A stretch of DNA of 21,509 nt from Phallusia fumigata. Lineage: Eukaryota; Chordata; Ascidiacea; Phlebobranchia; Ascidiidae. The stretch spans positions 1-21,509 of the forward strand of contig QXVZ01010122.1 of assembly GCA_008931825.1 (NCBI GenBank), read 5' to 3'. Made by a program: the position numbers and the translations under genes. Shown here piece after piece: positions 1 to 10,300 of this stretch; within the stretch, counting starts at the first letter, position 1, and each line of letters opens with the position of its first letter. The notes below the pieces were generated by a model. It searched no databases, had not been told where the DNA came from, and saw nothing but the letters and a program-made list of their open reading frames with translations.

Positions 1-9
1 AAAACCTAC

Positions 10-61
10 TTGATGGCAAGGTGATGGTGGGGTTCGGTTGTGCATGAAACGACGCTGTTCC
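10..61 (-). CDS. HIVEP: HIVEP-like coding exon 6 (52 nt), candidate
   Basis: Acceptor TTGTTTTATATTTCAG|GGAAC; possible donor CATCAA|GTAGGT at 4-9. Phase 2 entry (AG+G = Arg), 17 further stop-free codons (EQRRFMHNRTPPSPCHQ) and phase 0 exit. The window edge is only nine bases further, so the exon could also continue past it. The good acceptor and matching phase support it; no domain is visible. Confidence 0.55.
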
Positions 62-3000
62 CTGAAATATAAAACAACATGAGGCTACTTTTCCAATGGC
101 GCATTCAAATAGGCCTAAAACGACGATAATATTAACATTTTTAATTTGCCAAGCTGCAAGGAAACAAACTTGCTTAGAACCTGGCTACTATAGCCCTGTC
201 AAAAAGTTAAAAAATCCTTTATTGGGCGTCTTTTAAATGCCTTAGGAAACTAGCGTAAATAGATTCTAACATGATCAAGATAAAAGCACACACTCTATGG
301 TGGCCCATTGAAATACGATATGTTGGAATAGCTAACCTTGGAGATGCAGCTGATCTTTCCTTCCGACTTTTTCGCCTCCTAATCTTGGCCACTTGTGGCG
401 CAAGACGTGACGATGACGAACTCGAATCGGATTCGCTGAGCGCGACCTTGCGTGACGGATGGTGGTGATTGGCCACACCGCTGCCGTTGCGATGATCCTG
501 GAGCGGCGAGTCGATTGCCTGGGATGAAGAGGTCGAAACAAGATCTTGGCTGGGAGCTGATGTGTCTGATGTTTTGCGTGCAATCGAGAAAGTGTTCTGT
601 CGACCGCGACTGTCAACACATGATGCGAAAATCGCGGATGCGGCCCGGGCGAAGTGAGAAGGAAAGAATACAGGCACAGAGATCCGATCTGCTTGCTCGC
701 TGGATTCCGCCTTCGGCGAGGAGCTAAGTTCGTCGGTCGGGGTTTGGTCAGCTGAACCTTTCTGTTCGCTCCTCTGCTTTTCGTACGATTTGTTGTCGGT
801 ACAAATCAAATCCGACGTTCGCGCAGTATTCACGAAAATACTTTTCCCAACGCCGCAGCATGGCTTAGACCGCCTGGAAAAGGCCGAAAAATAAATTATT
901 TTACGAAATTTTCAGAATGCAATTTTTAATTTCTCACGTTATTTAATAGAATTAATAAATTCAAAAACCGAATAAATAACACACACAAAAGTAAAGTTTG
1001 CCAATAAACGTACGACAGACGTAGTTATAGTAACCAATGAGTATTTTGAAGTAACGGTATTGATAGAATGGTGCACGAAAAACCTGTGCATATTCTTGCC
1101 AGGTTATTTAGGTCATTTACGCGAGAAGGGAACGAAGGCCTATATCATAAAAATATGTACTACAAACGTTAAACAAGAATTTTTTGGGGATTAATTCATC
1201 CATAAACTCAGTGAAGTTCAAGACTCAGCGAAGATTTTCTCAACTCCATATGTTTGTTGCTAGTTTACCATGGCAGTATGCCAGCGATGTAAACAAATAA
1301 CTTCAGCTTGCTCGCCAAATTGTAGAAAAGCCGCTTAAGAGAATTTCTGTTCAAAACCACGGCGCAACATCAAATTGTTTCTACTTTTTTGACAACTTTA
1401 TTGCGCTGTCGGCTTTGCTTACGATATGATTTAGCTTGTTCACAAGTTTATGTGTGATTTTGACATCTTAGTATTCTTTATCGCAAACGCAAAAACAATG
1501 CAAACGCAAAAGAATTACGTAGTGCACCATCACCTAATTTTTCCAACCATTTTGTTTTTGACAGAAACTCAAAGTTTTCGCAATAACCGCTCTTACCTCC
1601 AACCATTAAGCAGATCCAAGATTGACAAATCGGTGGGAACAAGAATCGGTTCAGAAACTGCCCACTCGCTGTACATTGACATCTGCTGGCCAGTGGACGT
1701 TTTATCGCCTGTGCTGTTTTGCTGCTGCTGGTTTTCAACGTAGGCCGGTTGCGGATTCAGCACACAACAAAACGTCACGTGACTGGCACTCGCCACGCTT
1801 GGCTGGAGGTGGGGAAAGAGCAAAAGTGACGACGCGGCCGCAGAGCTACCTGGGGTATCCTGTCGCGAAAAATTGTTTTCAAAAAAACAGCACTTTCAAA
1901 AAATATGGGTTTCCGCGTTTTATACACGACTAACATTTTAAGAGACGGTGTTTGATTCGTGGCGTCGTAATCGGACCAATACAACCTTGTAAGTATGCCC
2001 CAAATCGATAGGAAGTAAAAATACATTGCTTACCAAACTGGGCGATTCATCATTTTCGGCGCCCCCGTTTAAATATCTATTGTGTCTGAGGACAGTTGAG
2101 TCAGCAGCCTTTAAGCCTTGCGAAGAGTCACCTGTCCCGTCACGTGGTGTCTGTAATAAAATAAATTTCACAGTTAAAAAGAAAAAAAAAACCATGACAT
2201 AACCGAACATTAAGCAAGAGATGGCCATTTTCTGGAAACAAATGCTGAACAGACATAACGCGATTTTGGGGTGATACGTATGAACGTCGTGATCCGCGGT
2301 ATCACGCGTAGTGATATAAATAATTCCGATTACACACAAATCGCCTTGCATTAGTCGTGTTCGTAGAAACCACCCTTAACTTACCACGTCTGTGTCTTCA
2401 CTGCACTGTTGCCCATCGCCATGTTTAGATCTACATGACAATAAAAAAAAAATTATTAAGCTGCAGCACTGTTCAAAAAATTTAATAAGCTGCAGCACTC
2501 AAAAATGCTTAAATACTTATTATGCTCCAAAATCAAGTTAAAAAAACCTAGAAATATAAAAAACTATTGCAAACATGTACTTAGACTAACAGCTGAATTA
2601 CATACCCGTTGTGCTGTAAAACAGAGGAATTTTTTTCTGCTTTCCTGTCCATTTCCTTGGCTCGAAATTTGAAATCTTCACCACAGATCATCTTCTTTTC
2701 ACTCCCATTTTCAACTTTTTGCTGGCTGTCACTCTCTGAAAATTTTTCAAATGGCCTAAAGTGTGTACTTGCAAAATGTGTGGAAAAATCTTGTTTTAAA
2801 GAGCTTGATTTTGATGAAACCACAGCTTCCTCTAAGGGTTGACTGCTTTGTGGCGGGACTATAAGTTTACTTGGAGTTGGAGGGATGGATGTAGAAAATG
2901 AACGAAAATGTCTCGAATGTTTGTCTGTGTGTGGATAGCGCTGAGAGGCTGTTTGGTCCATTGATACTCGCCTGTTATGGTAGGAAGCTTTCTGTGTTCC

Positions 3001-5751
3001 AGAAGTATCACCCATGAGTTCAATATCCTGCATGTTTCTTAAGCTAATTTGATGTAGTAGCAACTTGTAATTGCTTCTTGGCACAGACATTTCATTGAAA
3101 CCAAGTATGCTTGTACCAGCATCTGGTACATTAGCAAATGTATTGGCAAAACTTGTGATAGGTCTGGTTTCCGAGTGTGGCACTGAAGTGGCATTCGATG
3201 CTTGTTGTGACAAAGTCTTGTTGGATAATTGGTCACTGGAAAGAGGACTTGATTCATTTTGTCTTTCTTTGGAAGAGTCAGAGCAGCGCATTAAATGCAT
3301 GTGGCGTTTGTTTGGCGGCAACTTGTTTGTGGGAATAGTGCTCACAGAACTTTGAGCTGATAGGCTTTCAGCTCCCGTTGAAATCAGCTGTTGCTGTTGA
3401 TTCACACAGTTGGGGTTTTCAACAAATTTCCGTTCAATTTTCGGCTTTTCCTGAGCTGAATCAGACTGCAATGCAGCATCTGCACTTTTTGTGCGACAAA
3501 GGTCTTGGTGTATGAACTTCAAAGGATCAGTTAAATAGTTGTTGCGCATAAATGGTGGGACAATCTTTGTGTAATTTTCAGCAGTTTCACCTGTACTGTG
3601 AACTTTTGGTATGGTATTGGGTACGCTGGCAACAACTTCTTCATGTGCTCGATGAATTACACTTTGCCTGATTGAATCAGTGGCAGCTGCTTGAATGGGA
3701 TGTTTTGAGTTTCTAAACCCATCATGGTTTGAAGTGGCAGAATAACCAGTGCTATCTTTTCGATACTTGCAGTAAACTTGTTTGTGGATGACATAATTCT
3801 CCTCCTTTCTATACCTTACTCCACAGTCACTGCACTCAAAGAATGTTGTTCTTCTGGCCTTCTTCTGAAGATTTGGTGCCACTGAAGTGGACAGGGAACG
3901 CTTTCCCAAAAATACATCACTGCTGCCATGTTCGCGGCCAGGCAAGTTGTGAGCATAACTTGGCTGGTCATCAATGTTGGAACTGTGAGGAATATGGACC
4001 TGACCATAATGGGGTGCCCTGGTTAGTTGTATCATCTGGTTATATTCCAAAGAAGTCATACCAGGGGGTACAGGTATCTGCTCCTGGGGGAAACCTGGAG
4101 ATTGAGCCATTCCAGGACCCATCGGCTCCAAATGCTTATTTGCATATTTTGCTCCTTCTTCCATGTACCTTAGTGGTAAGCCATCACTGTTGTTTTTCCC
4201 AGTTAATGCTGATGAGTATGATGCCAGTGAAGCAGGGTCCAAGCTGTTTCGTCGAAAAACTCTTCTTGGTTTCACTCTTTCCAGAACAGGGTTTAAAAGT
4301 ACTTTTTCGTTGTTGGAAATCAGCTTGCTTATATGTTGTTCAATTGACTTTGCATTGATGCGGCTTGATGACGATTTGTCAGGCACTGACTCTCTCCTTA
4401 CCTTGTGACTCTCCCTTCCACTGCTTTGATGATTGTCCACAGTTTCAGCTTGCTCTGCAACTGTGTCAAAGCCCGCAGTTCCACTGCATTTTCCCAACCT
4501 ATTGTAAGGATAAGGAAACCTAAAGTCCTTGTTTAAACCAATCAAGGGGGCAGACATCCTTCTTCGCAACAACTCTGCATGGCGACTTTGCTGGGAGTTG
4601 GAGTCAGCATACAATTGCTTTTCACCTGATTTTACATATCCATTGGCATTAACGGGCAGATGTCTTACCAAATCAGAATCTTCATCCAGTGAAGTCATTT
4701 TATTGTTATCTTTAGCACCAGGTGTGCTGCTGCTTGCAGGTAGACGATTGGTCATCATTGACAAACCAGGAATGTAAGGAAACTGATTAGGTAATATTCC
4801 ACCTCCATGTGGCAAAGGATAACCCAGATAGGGATTCATGCCACCCAGGCTCATAGCAGATGGCACTACAGTTGAAACTGAAGTTGGGGCATAGATGCTA
4901 CTTGCATTCATTATGTTCGGATATGGCAAACCAACAAAAGGGTTAATGATTCCATAAGAGTTTTGCAGTTGTGGATAGGGAATCGTCTTGAGGTGATTAG
5001 GAAGTTGGCCAACTTTTTCCCTTCGAAATTCTTCCTGGTTCTCTGCTATGACATCTTGACATTTTGATGGTGTTGCGATTTTAATGGAGTCATTTTGGGG
5101 TGACTGGCCTGACGTTAACAAGGCAAAATTGGGTTTTGGGATTGTATAATCTTTGGATTTTGAACTTGGTCCAATCTCTTGTGGGACAACTTTGACATGG
5201 CTTGGCTCTTTAGGTAACGATTTTTGACTCTCCTGAGAGGCAGTTCTCTTGTTACTTTCTGCAAAATTCTCAGCATTTAAATGTTTCTTCATTATATGTT
5301 GGTGCAAGTCCACCATCGACTTGCACATGACACCACAAGCAATGCATCGGAGGTTGAACATACCATTCGTCCCTGGTTGAATAGGCAACATGGTACTGGG
5401 CAAGGCAGATCCAGGAGTAGGCAACATAGACTGGCCAGGCAAAGGAAACATGGGATACATAAGTGAAGGCTGGGAATAACCACCCTGTCTGAAATAGCCT
5501 GGCAGTGGTGTGGAAAGTGCAGTTGACTTTGTCACATCACTAGCTATCTTGTCATCGGGTTGGTGAAATGTTTCTAAACCTTGGCCATGATGCTTTATAC
5601 TCCTTTGCACATGACCATTTATCATTTGATCTGACATAGTTTGAGGAGTCTGGCCTTCACGGTTGATTGCTGAAAACAGCATTTCCATACCATGTCTTGG
5701 CTTAAACACTGCTCCTGCAAAATCATCTGCATTCAAACCATATTCAGCCAT
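10..5751 (-). CDS. HIVEP: HIVEP/Schnurri-like zinc-finger transcription factor, six coding exons, 3' end off the left edge
   Basis: Joined exons 5751-2606, 2430-2385, 2150-2034, 1802-1597, 873-337 and 61-10 give 1368 codons with no stop and with matching phases at every junction (2, 0, 0, 2, 2). Seen: a C2H2 finger at residues 136-157 (C-x2-C-x12-H-x4-H), a HISKLISNNE block near 474-483 followed by VKPRR and RRNSLDP near 494-506, and a CCHC finger at 640-661 (C-x2-C-x12-H-x4-C with RYRKEENY and HKQVYC). Known: vertebrate HIVEP1-3 and fly Schnurri are nuclear regulators with a ZAS1 finger pair, a central HIVEP-type CCHC finger and a C-terminal ZAS2 pair, acting at NF-kB-like sites and in BMP/TGF-beta signalling. 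The HISKLIS/VKPRR block and CCHC finger match that family in order. Odd: no ZAS1 pair is seen, only one divergent finger. ZAS2 would lie beyond the left edge. Family call fairly sure; exact orthology not tested. Confidence 0.82.
337..873 (-). CDS. HIVEP: HIVEP-like coding exon 5 (537 nt)
   Basis: Acceptor TTTATTTTTCGGCCTTTTCCAG|GCGG. It enters so that AG+G = Arg completes the codon opened by exon 4. It encodes a Ser-rich segment ending SESDSSSSSSRLAPQVAK, then a strongly basic IRRRKSRKERS. A Ser run followed by a basic cluster is typical just before ZAS2 in the family (inference). The donor, CCAAG|GTTAGC, is weaker than the others but is the one that keeps frame with the next exon. Without splicing the frame runs on to TAA at 219-221. 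Confidence 0.7.
874..1596 (-). other. HIVEP-like intron 4 (723 bp)
   Basis: AT-rich sequence between exons 4 and 5, bounded by GTAAGA and TTTTCCAG on the minus strand. I see no further phase-compatible exon or recognisable repeat in it. Confidence 0.55.
1597..1802 (-). CDS. HIVEP: HIVEP-like coding exon 4 (206 nt)
   Basis: Acceptor CTCTTTCCCCACCTCCAG|CCA; donor TTGGAG|GTAAGA. Phase 0 in, phase 2 out, 68 codons. It contains HVTFCCVLNPQPAYVEN and, after a QQQQ run, MSMYSEWAVS. The pattern of a Cys/Leu-Asn-Pro motif followed by a Ser-x-Tyr-Ser-x-Trp motif and then Leu-rich sequence resembles a conserved block that HIVEP proteins carry between the CCHC finger and ZAS2. That resemblance is recalled, not aligned. 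Confidence 0.75.
2034..2150 (-). CDS. HIVEP: HIVEP-like coding exon 3 (117 nt)
   Basis: Acceptor TTTATTTTATTACAG|ACACC with a long pyrimidine tract; donor CAGTTTG|GTAAGC. Phase 0 in and out, 39 codons (TPRDGTGDSSQG to DESPSL), polar and acidic, with no motif I recognise. Both splice sites are strong, so the exon is likely real even without a domain. Confidence 0.75.
2385..2430 (-). CDS. HIVEP: HIVEP-like coding exon 2 (46 nt)
   Basis: Acceptor: a T-run then GTCATGTAG|ATC. Donor: GACGTG|GTAAGT, a consensus site. It enters in phase 2 (GG+A = Gly) and leaves in phase 0, adding SKHGDGQQCSEDTDV. No domain is recognisable. It is the only small exon found whose phase links the giant exon to the next one. 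Confidence 0.72.
2458..2499. repeat. Short direct repeat, period 29
   Basis: AAGCTGCAGCACT occurs at 2458-2470 and again at 2487-2499, with AT-rich sequence between. It lies in the intron between HIVEP-like exons 1 and 2, next to the branch region of exon 2. Confidence 0.7.
2606..5751 (-). CDS. HIVEP: HIVEP-like coding exon 1 (giant exon)
   Basis: An open frame of 1048 codons plus two bases. ATG is at 5751, and an in-frame TGA lies two codons upstream (TGA CAA GTT ATG), so translation starts here unless an AAG acceptor just before the ATG is used. The exon ends with donor GG|GTATGT (2600-2605). Reading through the donor meets a stop at 2581-2583 only eight codons later, which supports splicing. 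The protein is rich in Ser, Pro, Asn and Gln and looks largely disordered outside the two fingers, as is normal for HIVEP proteins. Basic runs LLRRRMSAP (near 394-402), KPRRVFRRNS (494-503) and LQKKARR (628-634) could be nuclear localisation signals. One huge exon holding the N-terminal and central parts matches the vertebrate HIVEP gene layout. Confidence 0.85.
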
Positions 5752-5840
5752 AACTTGTCAGCAAAACAATGAAGTCTACTGCACAAACTTGTTGTGGTTA
5801 AGAAGGCAAATTCCATGACTTTTTCACATTTATTACAAAT
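5752..5840 (-). promoter_or_regulatory. 5' leader of HIVEP-like exon 1 with upstream ATGs
   Basis: On the minus strand a strong acceptor, GTTTTGTTTTTACAG|ATTTG, ends at 5841, leaving an 89-nt leader before the ATG. It holds a minimal uORF (ATG-TGA, 5829-5824) and a 27-codon uORF from 5816 to 5733 that overlaps the main start in another frame. The acceptor may join a distant noncoding exon or receive a trans-spliced leader, which is common in tunicates. The sequence does not decide between these. Confidence 0.5.
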
Positions 5841-7166
5841 CTGTAAAAACAAAACTTTTAAAATAAAGCTGCTTCAAATTTCAGTTTCTTTACAGCACTT
5901 GACAATTACACACGCAACGTGAATGTCCAGTTCAATGACCTGGCCATTGCCCACACAAAAACGTGGAGGGAGCCTTGCACTAACTACCCTGTTCGAAATC
6001 CGCCAAAACAAACGGGCGGCAAAACAATTAAGTTTTTCATCATGGCAAAACGCAAGATCGGTGCGGGTGTCGACATACCGTACCGCCAAACGCGTCTGTA
6101 ATACGAGGCCTCTATTTAGCGGTTTCACGAGAATGGCACAGGAAGCAGATAGACTACGTCACAATCCGAAGGAAACGACGTGACTATTATTGTGCAGCCT
6201 TTTGTAACTTGACGCAAAGCTCTGAATTTTGGCCGGCTTGCACTGCATTTGTTACATCGTGCTGTGTAGGCAATCACTATTTGTTACAAAATTGAAACCG
6301 CTTAGTTTTGAACTTGGGCATTTGGCCCCATATCATACCCGACATGCGTTCCGACCTGTGCAATTTGTTGAGGGCGTGATTTTATCGGCTTTACTGTGGA
6401 CGCGTGGTATGGACAGTTACGGTTATTACTACATGAAGATTGGTGATTGGTACCCAATATAGCGCCACTTACATCTACCAACCAACCAACGATTTCCAAT
6501 TTAACCTGTAATGACAGGGTCAGGGGCAAAAGCATTCGGATACAGGGGTGATTACCACGGGGTTTCGGCACATTAATGTGGCAGCTTTACTCAATCAAGA
6601 ACAGTTTAATTTGCAATTTTGAAAGTAACTAAAAATACTTCAAAAGTTCACCAGCGGCTACGCAAATTCAATACTACGCAAATTGTATTATTTTTGTTTT
6701 CGCTTTGAGAGAAACGGGATTGCACGATACGGCAGGAACGAACTTACGCAAACAAACTGAGGCTAAGATAAAGCATGAAACTAAAATGGTGTGCGCAAAA
6801 CGGCAGGAAAGAAAAGAGCGAGTGGGAGAACAAGCGGCGTGAGCTCATCACATCCGCAAAACCGCTTCCTATTTCACGAAGGAAGTGTTGCATCGTCACA
6901 GCGTATGCGTTTTGTTCCGTAATAATTAATTGCCTGCACTACACTGGCGCTGCAACTGACACTGCACAGTCAAAAAACAGTCGCCATGTGTAAAAGCTGG
7001 AACATCCTGTCCCCTTGCTGCACGAAAAACGTGCTTGGCTTTACTACAGACATAAAAACGTTCCTTATGGGAGTTTCTACCTTGACCTACGTTAGTTACC
7101 AATTTAAAATATTGCGAACATTTCAAAACATTCCAAATTTTAACAGAAAACGCAACAACTTGTGCA
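5841..7166. other. Noncoding stretch upstream of the HIVEP-like exon 1
   Basis: Open frames are short, have no recognisable domain and look random. This could be a 5' intron or promoter-proximal DNA of the minus-strand gene. A possible noncoding exon lies at 6473-6505 (minus): CTGTCATTACAG|GTTAAA to TAGAT|GTAAGT. It is unsupported otherwise. Confidence 0.4.
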
Positions 7167-7808
7167 AGTCGGGGAATGCAAAGGCCATTCTTTGGGTGGA
7201 TATCGACTACTAATATCTAGTGGTTGCCAATATATCCACTACGCCAGCCGCAAAAACCAGGGCTTGGCGAAAACAAGCAGTCGGGATCAACCACATTTAT
7301 AAAACGTGCGTTGTATGTTAAAAAAACGTTTGTAATGGCTTAACTACACGAGAAATTAAACGCATAACACTACATAAACAATCCAAAGTGAATGTTATAC
7401 AACTACCATTCGGCCAAAACCTTGAGCAGTTTTTGAACGAGCCTAAAAACCAGCACGAAGCTGTAATCAAATCAAATCGTGACTGCAAATGGAAAATGAA
7501 ATTGACAATCTTGATGCACCTAGGAACTGCAAGATAAACGAAATCCACTGCATGGGATGATATTTCGATGGAAAGCGTGATTCGGTCCGTGACGAGATTG
7601 AGTGTCGCGATACCAAGATTGTCCAAACAAGCAGTAAGAGGAGAAGAGACCGACGATCAACTTGAATTCGCAATCATCAAATCGACGTTTACGTTTTGAG
7701 AAGGGGCACTTGGAGGTTCTAACGCCCCACGTGTAGACCTGTACACGACTATATGCATTATTGCCAGATAACCGCAAAGTAGTCAAGTCAGCCAAATTAT
7801 ACATTAAG
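7167..7808. repeat. Tandem duplication A, copy 1 (642 bp)
   Basis: Begins AGTCGGGGAATGCAAAGGCC and ends CCAAATTATACATTAAG, immediately before the single N at 7809. It is nearly identical along its whole length to 7810-8457, with scattered substitutions and a few indels of 1-3 bp (for example ATGATG versus ATG and AAAAAAG versus AAG). No coding potential is recognised. Confidence 0.93.
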
Positions 7809-7809
7809 N
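7809..7809. other. Single-N junction (probable contig join)
   Basis: The only ambiguous base in this part of the window, lying exactly between the two copies of duplication A. Confidence 0.9.
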
Positions 7810-8457
7810 AGTCGGGGAATGCAAAGGCCATTCTTTGGGTCGATATCGACTACTAATATCTAGTGGTTGCCAATATATCCACTACGCCAGTCGCAAAAAC
7901 CAGGGCTTGGTGAAAACAAGCAGTCGGGATCAACCACATTTATAAAACGTGCGTTGTATGATGTTGAAAAAACGTTTGTAATGGTCTAACTACACGAGAA
8001 ATTAAACGCATAACACTACATAAACAATCCAAAAAAGTGAATGTTATACAACTACCATTCGGCCAAAACCTTGAGCAGTTTTTGAACAAGCCTAAAAACC
8101 AGCACGAAGCTGTAATCAAATCAAATCGTGACTGCAAATGGAAAATGAAATTGACAATCTTGATGGGCCTAGTAACTGCAAGATGAACGAAATCCACTGC
8201 ATGGGATGATGTTTCGATGGAAAGCGTGATTCGGTCCGTGATGAGATTGAGTGTCGCGATACCAAGATTGTCCAAACAAGCAGTAAGAGGAGAAGAGACC
8301 GACGATCAACTTGAATTCGCAATCATCAAATCGACGTGTGCGTTTTGAGAAGGGGCACGTGGAGGCTCTAACGCCTCACGTGTCGACCTGTACACGACTA
8401 TGTGCATTATTGCCGGATAACCGCAAAGTAGTCAAGTCAGCCAAATTGTACATTAAG
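7810..8457. repeat. Tandem duplication A, copy 2 (648 bp)
   Basis: Starts directly after the N with the first bases of copy 1 and ends ...CCAAATTGTACATTAAG, after which unique sequence begins (CCTAGG). The head-to-tail order with the N at the exact seam is what two unmerged overlapping contig ends would give. Confidence 0.93.
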
Positions 8458-9500
8458 CCTAGGAAAATAAGTGCCATATTTAACACCAGTACCAGGTAGC
8501 AAAAACGTTTAGATAACTTGAGTAACGCTTTAAGATAAATCATAAAAAAGGCCACTGACAATGTGTGCAAACAAACAACTCCGGTGACAGCCACTTACGT
8601 CGTGTTCAATTCAGGTTTTTGTTATCGGCCCTTATCCGATTTCGCATGTCTTAATCGTGCTACCTTTAACCTCCGCCACACGACAACAAAACAGGTATGT
8701 TCGGCACGGATTCAATTTCGATTGGGTATCACGACAAATGACGCGTTGGCATCCAGGAATTCCTCACGACACAAGCTATGCAAAGGTAAACGCGCGGTAT
8801 AGATGGAGCGTCGTAACAAAGACTGCTTGGTGGGAATTTAATATCACAATCCTACACGGATAACAAAACTGATAGGACAGCCGCTTTACGTAACACACAA
8901 TAGGTGCAACGCTCTAATCTTGATGTAACTAAAACGAATTTTACCAAAACATGTCACTTACAATACTTATCTCTAACTTGCATGTCAAATACCGGCTTGC
9001 TGTAAAACCTTGCCTGTGGTGTGCTTTACACCGCCGGACTGCTTTCCCTGCACCAACAAGCGACGGAAACAAGCCGTTGGTTGTGTGTGAAAATAGCATC
9101 TTACTAGGTGATTTTAATTTTGCGCACGAAAATGCCCAGAAGCAGGTGGCACGTGACAATTAGCCGTTGCTGTAATTGGCCTTTGGCTTGCATTACCTCG
9201 AGGTTGTTTACGTCGGTGGTGTTCGTGATTGCTAATGAAGATTTTTGACCGACAGCAGTTGCGTCACCTGGGCCACCGTATAGGTAATATTGAAATCGTA
9301 GCAAAAAAACATTGAAGACAAATCCACTATGCAGTGCTCAAACATCTTCGTACTAAGAGAAAGTTCCAAGAGACCTTTACAAGCTAGGTAAAGTGATAAC
9401 TGATGACATGTCTGACTCGTAATAATCACGTCATCGTTTAGTCTATCGAAATCACGACGACTGTCTGTTACCCCGCGGTAAGGCTCTGTCTGGCATTCCA
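8458..9500. other. Intergenic or 5' intronic DNA, nothing recognised
   Basis: Short random-looking frames on both strands. Isolated GTAAGT matches occur on the minus strand near 8591 and 8956, without a convincing paired acceptor. I see no RNA gene or repeat here. Confidence 0.4.
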
Positions 9501-10300
9501 AATTTTTGAAATCGGAACGCGCCTTACAGTCCGGCCAATGCGCCTAAATAAACGACTTCATTTCGCTACAACAACAGAGAAGTCAAATCATCGGTAAACA
9601 AGGATCACGGCCAGTCATGTGCGCTCAGGCGTGACAAGGCGCAGTTAGTTGAAGTGAGAGGACCGACGTCTGGCTCCACGCTACAACGACTAGTGGCGAT
9701 ACACACCAAAACAAAAGACCCCTGACTTCCATTGTTGTGCCCGCGCGTCCTCTATTACGAGACACGACGGGCGTTTCGCTGCGACGTCACAATCAGACAC
9801 TTTCCGATTTTGGAGAGCGTTTGTCTGCCTCTGACCATGCCCTGACGTCATAAAAATGGGCGCTTATTGTCCCAATGTCGAAAGTTAGGCGTAACGTTTT
9901 TGGAAAGTGGTTACGATACGTGACCACACACATTTTTATCTGCGAGCAATATTGTTTACCTTTACGGCAATGTTTTACGATCGCTAATCGCCCTGGCAGG
10001 TGTTGTGTGTCGCAAGTTCACTGACACCTTGGGAAGTGCTATCAGTCAAGCGACAATCGGGCACAAATGAAAGCTGATCGCTTCCTAAATTGCACAAATT
10101 GACAGTTTCTACCAGACGACACGGACGGAAACCGACTGCGTCGCATTCCGACCGCAGCAGCAGAACTTGAGCGCGATCAGACAGTACAGTCTAGCGCTGA
10201 AACGCGACAAGCTTCGCGAAACCCGATCACAGGTAATCTGGCGAGAATTGTGCTGACGTCATTGTTTGCGGGGCAGCGGGGGTTAGAGCTCTACGCCAAT
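9500..10300. promoter_or_regulatory. GC-richer CRE-containing candidate promoter or enhancer
   Basis: This stretch is visibly richer in G+C and CpG than its flanks. It has two perfect CRE palindromes TGACGTCA (9843-9850 and 10254-10261), a related GCGACGTCAC near 9781-9790 and GACGTC near 9664. The 9843 site is followed at once by TAAAAATGGGC. CREB/ATF factors bind TGACGTCA. It could be the promoter of the minus-strand HIVEP-like gene about 4 kb away, which is inference from position only. Confidence 0.35.

Noticed and set aside
452..727. Plus-strand frames opposite HIVEP-like exon 5
   Set aside because: They are shadows of the minus-strand exon, which has fitting splice sites and phase.
1938..2351. 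137-codon minus-strand open frame taken as a gene
   Set aside because: Only the middle part (2034-2150) is bounded by strong splice sites. The rest is intron with a poly-T-derived Phe run.
5985..6005. GTTCGAAATCC, resembling a tRNA B box
   Set aside because: The flanks cannot form a T-stem or an acceptor stem, and no A box is found at the right distance.
6473..6505. Possible 33-nt noncoding 5' exon of the HIVEP-like gene (minus)
   Set aside because: The acceptor and donor are good, but several other GTAAGT matches occur upstream and nothing ties this one to the transcript.
7318..8322. Minus-strand frames in duplication A (two near-identical ~100-codon frames)
   Set aside because: There is no domain, the frame is disturbed by small indels between the copies, and conservation of the frame only reflects the recent or artefactual duplication.
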